Positions 52,867-63,753 of a DNA stretch of 64,000 nucleotides are shown piece by piece. The stretch's first letter is position 1. Each line of letters starts with the position of its first letter. The position numbers and the translations under genes are program-made. The DNA comes from Caldilineaceae bacterium (lineage in GTDB: Bacteria > Chloroflexota > Anaerolineae > Caldilineales > Caldilineaceae), in assembly GCA_022827195.1 (NCBI GenBank), contig JAJDTL010000014.1, forward strand, positions 62,001-126,000, read 5' to 3'. A model generated the notes under the pieces. That model searched no databases and was not told the DNA's origin. It saw only the letters and a program-made list of their open reading frames with translations.

Positions 52867-54405
52867 ATGAGCGAGCCCCGTCCCCTGCTGGAAACCGTCA
52901 ATATCGCCAAATCTTATGGGTCCGTCGTGGCGCTGCAGGCGGCAGACTTTGCCGTGCGCCGCGGCGAGATCCATGCCCTCTTGGGCGCAAACGGGGCCGG
53001 CAAGAGCACGCTCGTCAAAATCCTGGCCGGCGTCCACCTGGCTGACGCCGGCCAGCTCTTTGTCGATGGCACCCCGATGCAGTTCCACGCGCCGCTGGAT
53101 GCGATGGCAGTCGGCATCGCCACAGTCTTCCAGGACCCGGCGCTGATACCCGACCTCACCATCAGGCAGAACCTGCAGCTGAGCGAGATCGACGGGCCGG
53201 CCTTTGTCCGCTGGCTTGGCTGGTTCGATCTCGAAAAACTCGATCTCGACTCGCTCGTGCGCGCACTGCCGCTCGAGACGCTGCGCGTCGTCGACCTCGC
53301 GCGTGCCCTCGCCCGCGACCCGCAGGTACTGCTGCTCGACGAAATCACCGCCGCGCTGACCGCCGACCAGGCCGAGCGCGTCTTCTCCCTGCTGGCGCAC
53401 TGGAAAGATCTGGGCCGCGCCGGCGTGCTGATCACCCACCGGCTCGCCGAGGTGCGGCGCATATGCGACCGCGCGACCATCCTGCGCGACGGGCGCAATG
53501 TGGCTCTGTTCCAACCGGACAAGCATGCGTACGCGTCCAACGGTGCGGCGACAGGCACAATGCAGGATGTGGAAGAGCACGAGTTGGTCGAGGCGATGCT
53601 CGGTACCGATGTTCGAGTAGTGAGAGATGGGGAGAGTGAGGAACTGTCCTCCGATTCCCGAATTCGCTCCACGTCGGACGAGATCGCTTTCGCAGTGCAA
53701 GGTCTGAGTGCCGGCGAGGTTGTGCGCGATGTCTCGTTCGAAGTTCGCCGCGGCGAAATCCTCGGCCTCGTCGCGCTCGAAGGCCAGGGGCAGGAGCGCC
53801 TCTTCAGCCTTCTCTCAGGGGACCGGCGGCCGACCGCGGGTGACGTCCGCGTCGGCGGCGAACCGAGGCGCTGGGGCGCGCCCTACGATGCCGTCGGCGA
53901 CGGTGTCGTCCTCATTCCCGGCGACCGCCTCCAGTCGCTGCTGCCCAATCTGCCCGTGCGCCAGAACCTGGTCGTTCCCCTCTTTAATCGAATCCGCCAG
54001 TGGCTGGGCATCCCCCAAGATGAACGCAAACGCGTGATGGCCGCGATCGCCCGGCTCTCGATCGATACGCGGGCGGCGTCGCAGGTGCGCCGGCTCTCCG
54101 GCGGCAACCAGCAAAAGGTTGCCATAGGCCGCTGGCTCGTCGCCGGCTTCCGTACCTTGCTCTGTTTCGACCCGACGCGCGGCATCGATGTCCAGACCAA
54201 ACGTGAAATCTACGCCCTGCTGCGCGAACTGGCCGGCAACGGCGCGGCCGTCCTGCTCTACACCAGCGAGCTCGCCGAGATTCCGCTGGTCTGCGACCGC
54301 GTGATGGTGATGCACGACGGCCGTATCGTCGACGAACAGGACGCGGCCCTCGCCACCGAAGCCTCCCTCTTGACCGCCGCGCACGGACTGGAGGTCGCCG
54401 CATGA
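52867..54405 (+). CDS. CUT2 sugar ABC ATPase, RbsA-like, with degenerate first signature motif
   Basis: 512 residues with two ATPase halves. First half: Walker A GANGAGKST (40-48), Walker B LLLDE (155-159), but the ABC signature expected as LSxGxxQ reads LPLETLR (134-140), and the helical region between Q-loop (FQD, 88-90) and signature is some 25 residues shorter than in typical RbsA. Second half: no canonical Walker A (LVALEGQGQERLFSLL, normal for the second RbsA domain), an intact LSGGNQQ (411-417), then FDPTRGIDV. The start lies 42 bases after the binding-protein stop, and the gene overlaps the permease gene by four bases (ATGA). It should energise the two permeases that follow. Confidence 0.9.
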   Translation: MSEPRPLLETVNIAKSYGSVVALQAADFAVRRGEIHALLGANGAGKSTLVKILAGVHLADAGQLFVDGTPMQFHAPLDAMAVGIATVFQDPALIPDLTIRQNLQLSEIDGPAFVRWLGWFDLEKLDLDSLVRALPLETLRVVDLARALARDPQVLLLDEITAALTADQAERVFSLLAHWKDLGRAGVLITHRLAEVRRICDRATILRDGRNVALFQPDKHAYASNGAATGTMQDVEEHELVEAMLGTDVRVVRDGESEELSSDSRIRSTSDEIAFAVQGLSAGEVVRDVSFEVRRGEILGLVALEGQGQERLFSLLSGDRRPTAGDVRVGGEPRRWGAPYDAVGDGVVLIPGDRLQSLLPNLPVRQNLVVPLFNRIRQWLGIPQDERKRVMAAIARLSIDTRAASQVRRLSGGNQQKVAIGRWLVAGFRTLLCFDPTRGIDVQTKREIYALLRELAGNGAAVLLYTSELAEIPLVCDRVMVMHDGRIVDEQDAALATEASLLTAAHGLEVAA

Positions 54406-55406
54406 TTTCCTCGGTCCGGTCCGCGGGCGCGACCGTGTGGCGCCGCGGCCTGGCGCGCAACAGCTGGACTTTGGGCGTCTGGCTGCTGCTGAGCGCCCTG
54501 CTCGTCTGGTACGCCGCGCTCATTCCCGTGTTCGGCCAGTTTCAGATCACCTCGATCAGCAAGAACAGCCTGCCCCTGGTCTACCTGGCGATAGGACAGG
54601 CGGTCATCGTCATCGCCGGCGGGATCGACCTCTCCCTCGGCGGGCTGCTGCTGCTGAGCAACGCGCTGGCCGCCCGCTTCATGGAGGACCAGCCCTTCGG
54701 CATGGTGCTCTTGATCGCGCTTGTCCTGATCGCCGGCCTCGGCATGCTCAATGCGCTGGTCGGCTATGTTATCACCGTCTCAGGCGTGCCCGACATCGTG
54801 GTCACGCTCGCGACCGGCTACATCTGGTCCGGCATCGCCCTCTGGGTCCTGCCATCGCCCGGCGGAGGCACCGCGCCCGAGTTTCGCTGGCTCTTCACCG
54901 GCGCGCAGTCGGGCATCGGCGGCACCTTCGTCATGCCGATTCTTATGATGGCGGTTCCCGCGTTTGTCGTCTTCCTGCTCTCACGGCGGACGCGTATCGG
55001 CCTGTCGATCTACGCCATCGGCAGCGATCAGGTCGCGGCGCGGCTCGCCGGCCTCGACGTGCGGCGGGCAAAGATGGCCTCCTACGCAGTCGGCGGCGCG
55101 CTGGCCGCGCTGGCAGGGCTGGCCACGGTCGCGCTCACCGGCACCGGCGACCCCCGCTTCAGCGTCGGCGCCAACGCAACCCTGAACAGCGTGGCCGCTG
55201 TCGTCCTCGGCGGCGTTGCCCTCGTCGGCGGCACCGGCCTGGTCCTAGGCGCGGTCGCGGCCGGCGTGATCCTCATCATGCTCAACCCGATCCTGAGCGC
55301 AATGGGCATCGACCCGAACAACGCCCAGATCATACAGGGGCTCCTGATCGCCGGCGTCATGATGGTCGGCGGCCTCGTCACGCTGCTGCGGGAGCGGTCG
55401 GCATGA
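54402..55406 (+). CDS. CUT2 sugar ABC permease, RbsC-like (first)
   Basis: 334 residues with about eight to ten membrane segments. Family landmarks: VIVIAGGIDLSLGGLLLLSNALAA, SGVPDIVVTLATGYIWSGIALWV, YAIGSDQVAARLAGLDVRRAKMASYAVGGALAALAG. Start overlaps the ATPase stop by four bases, and the end overlaps the next permease start by four. Two different permeases in one operon, as here, point to a heterodimeric channel. Confidence 0.92.
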   Translation: MISSVRSAGATVWRRGLARNSWTLGVWLLLSALLVWYAALIPVFGQFQITSISKNSLPLVYLAIGQAVIVIAGGIDLSLGGLLLLSNALAARFMEDQPFGMVLLIALVLIAGLGMLNALVGYVITVSGVPDIVVTLATGYIWSGIALWVLPSPGGGTAPEFRWLFTGAQSGIGGTFVMPILMMAVPAFVVFLLSRRTRIGLSIYAIGSDQVAARLAGLDVRRAKMASYAVGGALAALAGLATVALTGTGDPRFSVGANATLNSVAAVVLGGVALVGGTGLVLGAVAAGVILIMLNPILSAMGIDPNNAQIIQGLLIAGVMMVGGLVTLLRERSA

Positions 55407-56413
55407 GCCACCCAACGCCTCCGGCCCGCTCCGAGACCGGCCACGCGCCGTCAACAGGGTTCGTTGCCCGCGCAGCTGCCCTTGTCTCCGAGCGTCCAAC
55501 CCTCGCCCTCGGCGGCACGCTCGTCATCCTCGTCATCATCACCGGCATCATTGAGCCAAACTACCTTGCCGTCAGCGGCGTGCGCAACACCCTCCTCCAG
55601 GCCGCTCCCCTGGGAATTCTGGCAGGCGCGCAGACGATCCTCATGCTCACCGGCGGGATCGATCTGTCGGTTACCATGGTCGCCACGGCCTCCGCCTACG
55701 TCGCCGCCAACCAGTCGCCCAGCGGCGCCGCGGTCGCCATCCTGCTCGGTGTGTTCGTCGGCCTGGTCGTGGGCAGCGCCAACGGTGTCGGCGTCGCCGT
55801 CTTCCGCGTCAATCCCCTGATCATGACGCTCGCCATGTCGGGGATACTCCTCGGCCTCTTTACCGCTTGGGCCCAGACGATCCTGAAGGGCTCGACCCAG
55901 GTTGGCCCCTTCATCAAGCTGATCGGCGCCGGATCGTTCCTCGGCAACCGCGTTCCCTACAGCGTCGTCGTGTGGGCAGCTGTTGCCGTCGCGCTGATCT
56001 GGCTGCTGAGGAGGACCGGCTGGGGACGTCTGCTCTATGCCATTGGCGACAACGAGGTCGCCGTGCGCCTCGCCGGCGTGCGCGTGTGGCAGGTGCGCAT
56101 AACCGCCTACATTGCCGCCGGCATACTTGGCTCCATCGGCGGCATCCTTCTCGGCGGCCGCACTGGCGCGGTCGATCTCCAGCTCGCCAACGCATTCCTG
56201 CTGCCGTCGGTGGCCGCGGCCGTGATCGGCGGCACGTCGATATTCGGCGGCGTCGGCGGCTACGCCGGCACGATCCTGGGCGCGCTGATCCTGAGTGTGC
56301 TCAACTCGATGCTCACCTTTCTCAACGTCGGCCAGGCGATCCAGCAGGTCGTCTACGGAGCCATCGTCCTGGCGCTCGCCTGGGGCTATGCCGGCCTGAC
56401 CCGCAGACCGTAA
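55403..56413 (+). CDS. CUT2 sugar ABC permease, RbsC-like (second)
   Basis: 336 residues. Landmarks parallel to the first permease: TILMLTGGIDLSVTMVATASAYVAA, FRVNPLIMTLAMSGILLGLF, YAIGDNEVAVRLAGVRVWQVRITAYIAAGILGSIGG. The reading frame is open far upstream (to 54437) on top of the first permease, but only ATG 55403, which overlaps that gene's TGA, makes sense. A short AGCTAC/GTAGCT stem (56425-56443) follows the stop and may mark the operon end. Confidence 0.92.
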   Translation: MSHPTPPARSETGHAPSTGFVARAAALVSERPTLALGGTLVILVIITGIIEPNYLAVSGVRNTLLQAAPLGILAGAQTILMLTGGIDLSVTMVATASAYVAANQSPSGAAVAILLGVFVGLVVGSANGVGVAVFRVNPLIMTLAMSGILLGLFTAWAQTILKGSTQVGPFIKLIGAGSFLGNRVPYSVVVWAAVAVALIWLLRRTGWGRLLYAIGDNEVAVRLAGVRVWQVRITAYIAAGILGSIGGILLGGRTGAVDLQLANAFLLPSVAAAVIGGTSIFGGVGGYAGTILGALILSVLNSMLTFLNVGQAIQQVVYGAIVLALAWGYAGLTRRP

Positions 56414-56890
56414 GGGCAGTTCTCAGCTACCTGTTTCGTAGCTTCGAAGCCTGAATGTAAAGAGCTTGCTGAACTGAAGCCGAATGCAGTCCAACCTGAC
56501 TCCTTCGTCTGAATTCGTGGCCTTTTTGGATCTGTCTGATAAGTTGGGAGAGTTGAAGCTCTTGGTTTTCCTGGGGAAGCGGCACAGAGAGAAATTCATG
56601 TCCAAGAGGTCCCAAACACTCCCAAATGCGCCCTCTAGTGCTCCCCCTCCACCCAATTTTCCCAAAAATCCTGCAAGAGCTTCGGAAATGCGCTACACTG
56701 TACCTTACAACAGGAAGACGCGCCCGCGACCCCGATCGCGCCCGCGTCCTTACCATACCGAAGAGTGTCTTTATCTCACGCGCAAAAGCACGCAACTGCG
56801 CACGTCCAATACGCCAGCAGCCCACTGCCCGCCATGCCCGTAGAAGTGCCGCTATGTCCGCCCGAATCGCGCGAGAGACCGGCAAAAAGC

Positions 56891-56920
56891 GCGTCAAAAC
56901 GCGTCATTTCGCGTCAAGAA
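56891..56920. repeat. Three GCGTCA repeats phased every 10 bp
   Basis: GCGTCA begins at 56891, 56901 and 56911, each followed by four variable bases (AAAC, TTTC, AGAA). Spacing of one helical turn would place the motif on one face of DNA, as in iterons or multi-copy regulator sites. Confidence 0.8.
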
Positions 56921-57026
56921 TATGCCCGGACGACACCGGACTTCAACCGGCCCGGCACGAGCCCATTTCCGCCAGCCCGGGGCGCCGGACAACCCCTCCG
57001 CGAAAAAAATTATGGTGCGACATTTG

Positions 57027-57040
57027 GGGACATATGTCCC
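57027..57040. promoter_or_regulatory. 14-bp perfect palindrome GGGACATATGTCCC
   Basis: Perfectly self-complementary, about 250 bases upstream of the oxidoreductase start at 57289. Size and symmetry suit a dimeric regulator site; no promoter boxes were identified beside it. Confidence 0.5.
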
Positions 57041-57288
57041 ACTTTCACGCCAAAACGAGGGGAATTCGGTCCCATGAGGCAAAGGCGCCGCATGAGCGCC
57101 ATTTCCGTATTGCAAGCATGCAAATTGTGTGACCAACGGCCGCACGTGCCAGGCTCGATCTGAAAGGTTGAGAGAATCGGAAGTCTCCGTTTCATAAGGA
57201 CAGTCGTTGAGACTCTTGTCTTGCATAACCCGCCCTGGCGAAGTATGGAATGGACCGCTGACGCAAAGAGTCATAGCGAGGTGATCAG

Positions 57289-58443
<1,155 letters not shown>

Positions 58444-58502
58444 CGGCCCTGGGTCGCACCGAGAACGAGTGAGAAACCAGGAACAATGAGGAGGTTTTCC
58501 CA

Positions 58503-59420
<918 letters not shown>

Positions 59421-59460
59421 CAGGGGGGACACCGGTCCCGCCCGCCTTTGGAACCAGCCT

Positions 59461-60360
59461 ATGACTCTCGAAAATGAGATTCGCGGCATTTTAGAGAACA
59501 GCGGCGCCGAGATGGCCGTCAGCGCCCGCCACCTGGAGTCCGACCGGCGGATCGAAATCGACGCCGGGCGCGTCTACCCGATGTGCAGCGTGCTCAAGAT
59601 CCCCGTCCTGGTGGAGGCCTTTCGCCAGATCGAAGAGGGTCGCTTCGCGCTCGACGATCGCTGGGAGCTGACCACCGCCGAGAAGAATCTGCCCAGCGGC
59701 ATACTCGTATTCTTCGAGGACGGCCTGGCGCCGACCGTGCGCGACCTGCTGACGCTGATGATCATTATCAGCGACAACACGGCCACCGACATGGTGATCC
59801 ACCGACTGGGAGAAGGCAGCGTCACCCGCACCATGCACAACCTGGGCCTTACCCACATCCACGTGCCCATGACGATCCGGGAGATCTTCGACGACCTGCT
59901 GCCTTCCGGCGACCCGACGCAGGACATGCTCGCGCTGGTGACCGCGCCGCGCAACCGCGACGGCCGCTGCTACAGCCTGGGCGCCGACAACGACGTCGGC
60001 ACGCCGGCCGCGCTGACCGAGCTGCTGGCCCGCATCTGGCGCGGCGAGATCGTCAGCCGCGCCGCCTGCGACGCCATGTTGGAGATTCTGCTCAAACAGC
60101 AGCTCAACGACCGCCTGCCCCGCTATCTGCCGCCTGGGACCCCCTGCGCCCACAAGACCGGCACGCTGCCCGGCATCCGCAACGACAGCGGCATCATCTA
60201 CGCCGGCGACAACGCCCACCTGGCCGTCACCGTCTTCTCCCGCTGGGATGACGAGGCAGCCGCCGACGACCCGATCGCCAACAAAGAGACACCCATCGCC
60301 ATCGATGCCGCCTTTGGCCGCATTGGGCGGCTCCTCTACGACGCGTTCCAGGACTCCTGA
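59461..60360 (+). CDS. Class-A beta-lactamase-like serine hydrolase, cytoplasmic
   Basis: 299 residues. The serine-hydrolase triad of motifs is present: SVLK at 43-46 (SxxK), SDN at 104-106, and KTG at 232-234. No ExxLN omega-loop motif is evident between SDN and KTG, and that interval is about 24 residues longer than in TEM-type enzymes. There is no signal peptide, so it would stay in the cytoplasm, unlike true beta-lactamases. The start at 59461 is preferred; the frame open to 59173 lies over the isomerase gene. It may be a peptidase, esterase or amidase rather than a resistance enzyme. It is 9 bases ahead of the D-aminoacylase-like gene. Confidence 0.85.
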   Translation: MTLENEIRGILENSGAEMAVSARHLESDRRIEIDAGRVYPMCSVLKIPVLVEAFRQIEEGRFALDDRWELTTAEKNLPSGILVFFEDGLAPTVRDLLTLMIIISDNTATDMVIHRLGEGSVTRTMHNLGLTHIHVPMTIREIFDDLLPSGDPTQDMLALVTAPRNRDGRCYSLGADNDVGTPAALTELLARIWRGEIVSRAACDAMLEILLKQQLNDRLPRYLPPGTPCAHKTGTLPGIRNDSGIIYAGDNAHLAVTVFSRWDDEAAADDPIANKETPIAIDAAFGRIGRLLYDAFQDS

Positions 60361-60369
60361 CAACATCCC

Positions 60370-61995
60370 ATGCCAAATTCCCCCACGCTCATCCGCAACG
60401 CCCGCATCGTCGACGGCACCGGCAACCCCTGGCGCTACGGCGATCTGCTCCTGCAGGGCGACCGCATCGAAAACGTCGCCGCGCCGGGCACCGTTGACCC
60501 CGATCAGTGCGGGGAAGTGGTCGACGCCGCCGGTCTCGTCGCCTGCCCCGGGTTCATCGATATCCAGAGCCATTCCATCCTCTCGCTGATGATCGACGGG
60601 CGCTGCCTGTCCAAGATCACGCAGGGCGTGACCACGGAGATCATGGGCGAGGCCTGGACGCCGGCCCCGGTCGCGGGCCGCCACACCGACCCAATGGCGA
60701 ATTCGATCCTGCCCATGCCAGTCAGCGCCGAGTGGACCGAGGCAATGCGGGATTGGACGCGCTTCGGCGACTGGCTGCGGGCGGTGGAATCTGCCGGCGT
60801 CTCCCCCAATATCGGCTCGTTCCTCGGCGGCGGGACCCTGCGCCAGGTCGGCAAGGGCATGGAAATGGGTCGGCCCTCTCCCGATGAAATGGCGCTGATG
60901 CAGCGTACCATGGCTGAGTCAATGGAGGACGGCGCCTTCGGCGTCTCATACGCGCTTATCTACCCCCCTGACGCCTACACCGATACTGAAGAGCTTGTCG
61001 AAATCTGCAAGGTGGTGGGTCGCTATCATGGCGTCTACATCACCCATCTGCGTTCGGAGGCAGCGCGCTTTTTCGAGGCGCTGGAGGAGGCGCTGACGAT
61101 AGGCCGCCGCGCCGACCTGCCGGTGGAGATCTATCACCTGAAGGCGTCGGGGACCGCCAACTGGCACAAAATGCCTTCGGTGGTCGCCCGCATCGAGGAG
61201 GCGCGCACGCAGGGGTTGGACGTAACTGCCGACATGTATCCCTACGACGCTTCGGGCACCGGGTTGTCCTCCCTGCTGCCGACCTGGACCGCGGCAGATG
61301 GTGACTTCTTCCGCAATCTGGAGGATGCGGACACGCGCGCACGCGTGCGCGCCGAGGTGCTGGAGGAAGGCGGCGCGCAAGGGAAACTGTATACGCGCGG
61401 CGGCGCAGCCGGTGTCTTGCCGGTGGGCTTCGAAAAGGCGGAGAACAAGCGCTACGTGGGTATGAACCTGGCGCAGGTCGCAGCAGAACGCGGGCAGGAC
61501 TGGCTGGACTGCGTCATCGACCTGCTGCGCTCGGAAGGGCAGCGTATCGGCACGATCTTCCTTTCCATCAGCGAGGATAACATGCGCACCCAGCTGCCGC
61601 TGCCCTGGATCAAGATTTCAAGCGACGCGGCCGGCCTCGACCCGGACTGGGCCGCCGAACTCGGTCCTACCCACCCGCGCGCCTACGGCACATACCCGCG
61701 CGTGCTGGGCAAATTTGTGCGCGAGGAGCGGCTTCTCACGCTGGAGGATGCGGTGCGCAAGATGACGGGCGCCGTCGCCGACCGGCTCGGCCTGCGCAAG
61801 AGGGGACATCTGCGCGCCGGCTTCTACGCCGACGTCGTGCTCTTCGATCCGCGAACGATCGGCGACCGCGCCACTTTTGCCGATTCACATCGACTGTCGG
61901 TCGGCGTTCAGCATGTGTGGGTCAATGGTGAGCGCGTGCTGCGCGACGGGGAACACACGGGCGCGACCCCGGGGCGGTTCGTAAGAAGGGATTGA
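60370..61995 (+). CDS. D-aminoacylase/N-acyl-D-amino-acid deacylase-like amidohydrolase
   Basis: 541 residues. The amidohydrolase layout is clear: an N-terminal beta-sandwich segment (IRNARIVDGTGNPWRYGDLLLQGDRI), first metal motif DIQSHS at 64-69 with Gln where HxH is usual, then GVTTEIMGEAW at 86-96, where D-aminoacylases of the classical type have a Cys (GNCG). Later come THLRSEAARF (His), IYHLKASG (His) and SDAAG (Asp). The Glu in MGE may replace the Cys. Reaction likely hydrolysis of an N-acyl or cyclic amide bond of a D-amino acid or similar. No signal peptide. Last gene of the cassette. Confidence 0.85.
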   Translation: MPNSPTLIRNARIVDGTGNPWRYGDLLLQGDRIENVAAPGTVDPDQCGEVVDAAGLVACPGFIDIQSHSILSLMIDGRCLSKITQGVTTEIMGEAWTPAPVAGRHTDPMANSILPMPVSAEWTEAMRDWTRFGDWLRAVESAGVSPNIGSFLGGGTLRQVGKGMEMGRPSPDEMALMQRTMAESMEDGAFGVSYALIYPPDAYTDTEELVEICKVVGRYHGVYITHLRSEAARFFEALEEALTIGRRADLPVEIYHLKASGTANWHKMPSVVARIEEARTQGLDVTADMYPYDASGTGLSSLLPTWTAADGDFFRNLEDADTRARVRAEVLEEGGAQGKLYTRGGAAGVLPVGFEKAENKRYVGMNLAQVAAERGQDWLDCVIDLLRSEGQRIGTIFLSISEDNMRTQLPLPWIKISSDAAGLDPDWAAELGPTHPRAYGTYPRVLGKFVREERLLTLEDAVRKMTGAVADRLGLRKRGHLRAGFYADVVLFDPRTIGDRATFADSHRLSVGVQHVWVNGERVLRDGEHTGATPGRFVRRD

Positions 61996-62016
61996 AGCAG
62001 CCGCAGATGGTAAGCG

Positions 62017-62580
62017 CTATTGACCGAGATCAGCCAGGTTGCGGGTGGCGCCAATGCTGCCCAGCTCCTCGTCCAGCTTCAACCGGTGGAGCTCCATACG
62101 CCAGATGGGGAGCGTGATGTTGAGGTCGGCAATGCGGCGGTTGAGGTCGGCGATCTGCTCCTCCCAGCCGCGCAGCGTCCGCTTCCAGCCGCTTTCGAGC
62201 GCCGCCGCGTCGTTCCCGGGCGCGCCTGCCCGGGCGCGTGTCAGCGTCCATTGGCGTCGCATCGCCGTGCGCAGCGCCTCGATCTCGCTCTGTAGCGCCT
62301 TGCGGTCGCCTATCCAGCCCGGCGTCAGATCGTTGTCCTTGAGCAGCTTGTTGGCCATGCGCATATCGGACGGCTCGTTGGGGTTCTCGTTGAGCCGCAG
62401 GGGCCGGCCCGAACCGGGCAGATTGTCAAAGGCCCCCTTGGACGCTGCCTCGTCAAGCTGCTCGCTGATCAGGTCCTGCCATTCATTCAGCCCGCGCGGC
62501 CGCGCCCGCCGCCTCGGAACAGCCCCGGCCGTTTCCGATGACACATTGTCAATAGTTTGTCGCTTGTCTTTTCTGGTCAT
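62017..62580 (-). CDS. DUF1992 (DnaJ-homologue subfamily C member 28-like) protein
   Basis: 187 residues. The characteristic DUF1992 stretch is NEWQDLISEQLDEAASKGAFDNLPGSGRPL, followed by NEPSDMRMANKLLKDNDLTPGW. A charged N-terminus (RKDKRQ, then PRRRARPRG) precedes it, and a helical coiled region (ALQSEIEALRTAMRRQW) follows. There is no J domain. Function unknown; relatives are widely conserved in bacteria. GTGAGGG precedes ATG 62580. It is convergent with the cassette ending at 61995 and divergent from the CAAX-protease gene. Confidence 0.9.
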   Translation of the reverse strand: MTRKDKRQTIDNVSSETAGAVPRRRARPRGLNEWQDLISEQLDEAASKGAFDNLPGSGRPLRLNENPNEPSDMRMANKLLKDNDLTPGWIGDRKALQSEIEALRTAMRRQWTLTRARAGAPGNDAAALESGWKRTLRGWEEQIADLNRRIADLNITLPIWRMELHRLKLDEELGSIGATRNLADLGQ

Positions 62581-62680
62581 CCCTCACCCGGCCTTTGCTT
62601 CAGCGTATGTGAATCCTATCACAAATGGCAATCCCCGCCGAAAGTGTGGCACAGCGCGATTCATCAAAGGAGAGAGACAA

Positions 62681-63655
62681 ATGCTGACGATAGCCCGTGT
62701 ATTCTGGAATCCCGCCGACAGTAGGCTCCGGGCGTTCTGGCGCGTGACGATACACTTCGTCGTGATCGTTGTCGGACTGCTGCTTACTTCGGCTATACTG
62801 CGCCTTCTCTTGTCGGGCGGCGAAGGTGGCGGCGATAGCGGCACAGACCCTTTCAAGTCCATGGTCGCTCTGGTAATCACCGGCCTGATCTATGTCGTCG
62901 TTACAATCGTCGCGGGCAAACTGCTGGATCGCCGCAGGTTTAGTGACTATGGCCTGCTCTGGAACACCCAGTGGCGCCGGGATCTGCTTTTCGGCCTGAT
63001 GCTTGGCGGCCTCCTAATGGGCGGAATCTTTGTCATAGAGCTGGCAATGGGATGGATCACGATTGAAGGCATCTTCTTCACTCTCCTTCCATTTCCTTTC
63101 GCCGCCGCCTTCCTCTTCTTCCTGTTTCAGATGGCGATGGTTGGCACCTACGAGGAGCTCGTGTTCCGCGGCTATCAGATGAAGAACATCGCCGAAGGGC
63201 TCAACTTCAGCCCGCTCAAAGGAAGAACGGCGCTGTTCCTGGCGTGGATTCTCTCCTCCGTCGCTTTCGGTCTGATTCACGCCTTCAACCCAGGTGCGAC
63301 CCTGTCCACGACCATCAGAGTCACTTTGGCAGGGGTCTTCCTGGCATTGCCCTTCCTTTTGACCGGCGAATTGGCCCTCTCCGTCGGGGTCCATATCGCC
63401 TGGAACTTCTTTCAGGGCAACGTATTTGGCTTTCCGGTCAGCGGTCTGACGATGTTTCGGACCACGATCTTCAATACGGTTCAGGGCGGCCCCGAACTGT
63501 GGACAGGCGGCGACTTTGGGCCGGAGGCAGGGCTGTTGGGCTTAATTGCCATCATAGCCGGCTCCCTGGCCATGCTCTGGTGGGTGAAACGCACACGCGG
63601 CGGGCTGGGTATCGCGTACTCCCTCGCTGAGTACCGGCGAGATCCTGCAAGCTGA
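62681..63655 (+). CDS. CAAX-prenyl-protease-like (CPBP) membrane protein
   Basis: 324 residues with about seven to eight membrane segments. Family motifs: EELVFRGYQ (the EExxxR motif), FGLIHAFNPG (second motif, His) and VHIAWNFFQG (His, Asn). Such intramembrane proteases act on peptides or have roles in bacteriocin self-immunity; the target here is unknown. ATG 62681 has AAAGGAGAG upstream; the frame is open back to 62039 over the DUF1992 gene on the other strand, which is not coding this way. A tandem paralogue begins at 63754. Confidence 0.9.
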   Translation: MLTIARVFWNPADSRLRAFWRVTIHFVVIVVGLLLTSAILRLLLSGGEGGGDSGTDPFKSMVALVITGLIYVVVTIVAGKLLDRRRFSDYGLLWNTQWRRDLLFGLMLGGLLMGGIFVIELAMGWITIEGIFFTLLPFPFAAAFLFFLFQMAMVGTYEELVFRGYQMKNIAEGLNFSPLKGRTALFLAWILSSVAFGLIHAFNPGATLSTTIRVTLAGVFLALPFLLTGELALSVGVHIAWNFFQGNVFGFPVSGLTMFRTTIFNTVQGGPELWTGGDFGPEAGLLGLIAIIAGSLAMLWWVKRTRGGLGIAYSLAEYRRDPAS

Positions 63656-63753
63656 CGCGCCGGATACAGCGAATAGAATAATCTTGTCGAGTCCTGCCGC
63701 TGCGGGGGCAACGAGCAGGAATGGTTCGGCACGCCAGCGTGTAAAGGCCGAAG

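Larger units (their letters stand above)
56414..57288. other. 875-base region without recognisable genes
   Basis: Several overlapping short frames exist on both strands, but none has family-like content, and their compositions (Pro/Arg/Ser-rich) look like translated noncoding DNA. AT content is higher than in the flanks in places. Two structured elements were found: three GCGTCA repeats at exactly 10-bp spacing (56891-56920) and a 14-bp palindrome (57027-57040). Confidence 0.6.

Noticed and set aside
51169..53700. Open frame of about 843 codons on the minus strand
   Set aside because: It covers the MazF-like, sugar-binding-protein and RbsA-like genes on the plus strand, all with strong motifs; composition is that of an antisense frame.
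54437..55402. N-terminal half of a 658-codon frame ending with the second CUT2 permease
   Set aside because: This part overlaps the first permease in another frame and is Arg/His-rich; the permease start at 55403 is fixed by overlap with the preceding stop.
59461..60360. Antibiotic-resistance beta-lactamase
   Set aside because: SxxK, SDN and KTG are present, but there is no signal peptide and no evident ExxLN omega-loop Glu, and the operon context is catabolic, so it is described only as beta-lactamase-like.
62039..62680. Upstream extension of the first CAAX-protease frame
   Set aside because: It lies over the DUF1992 gene on the opposite strand; ATG 62681 has a strong ribosome site and the right N-terminus.
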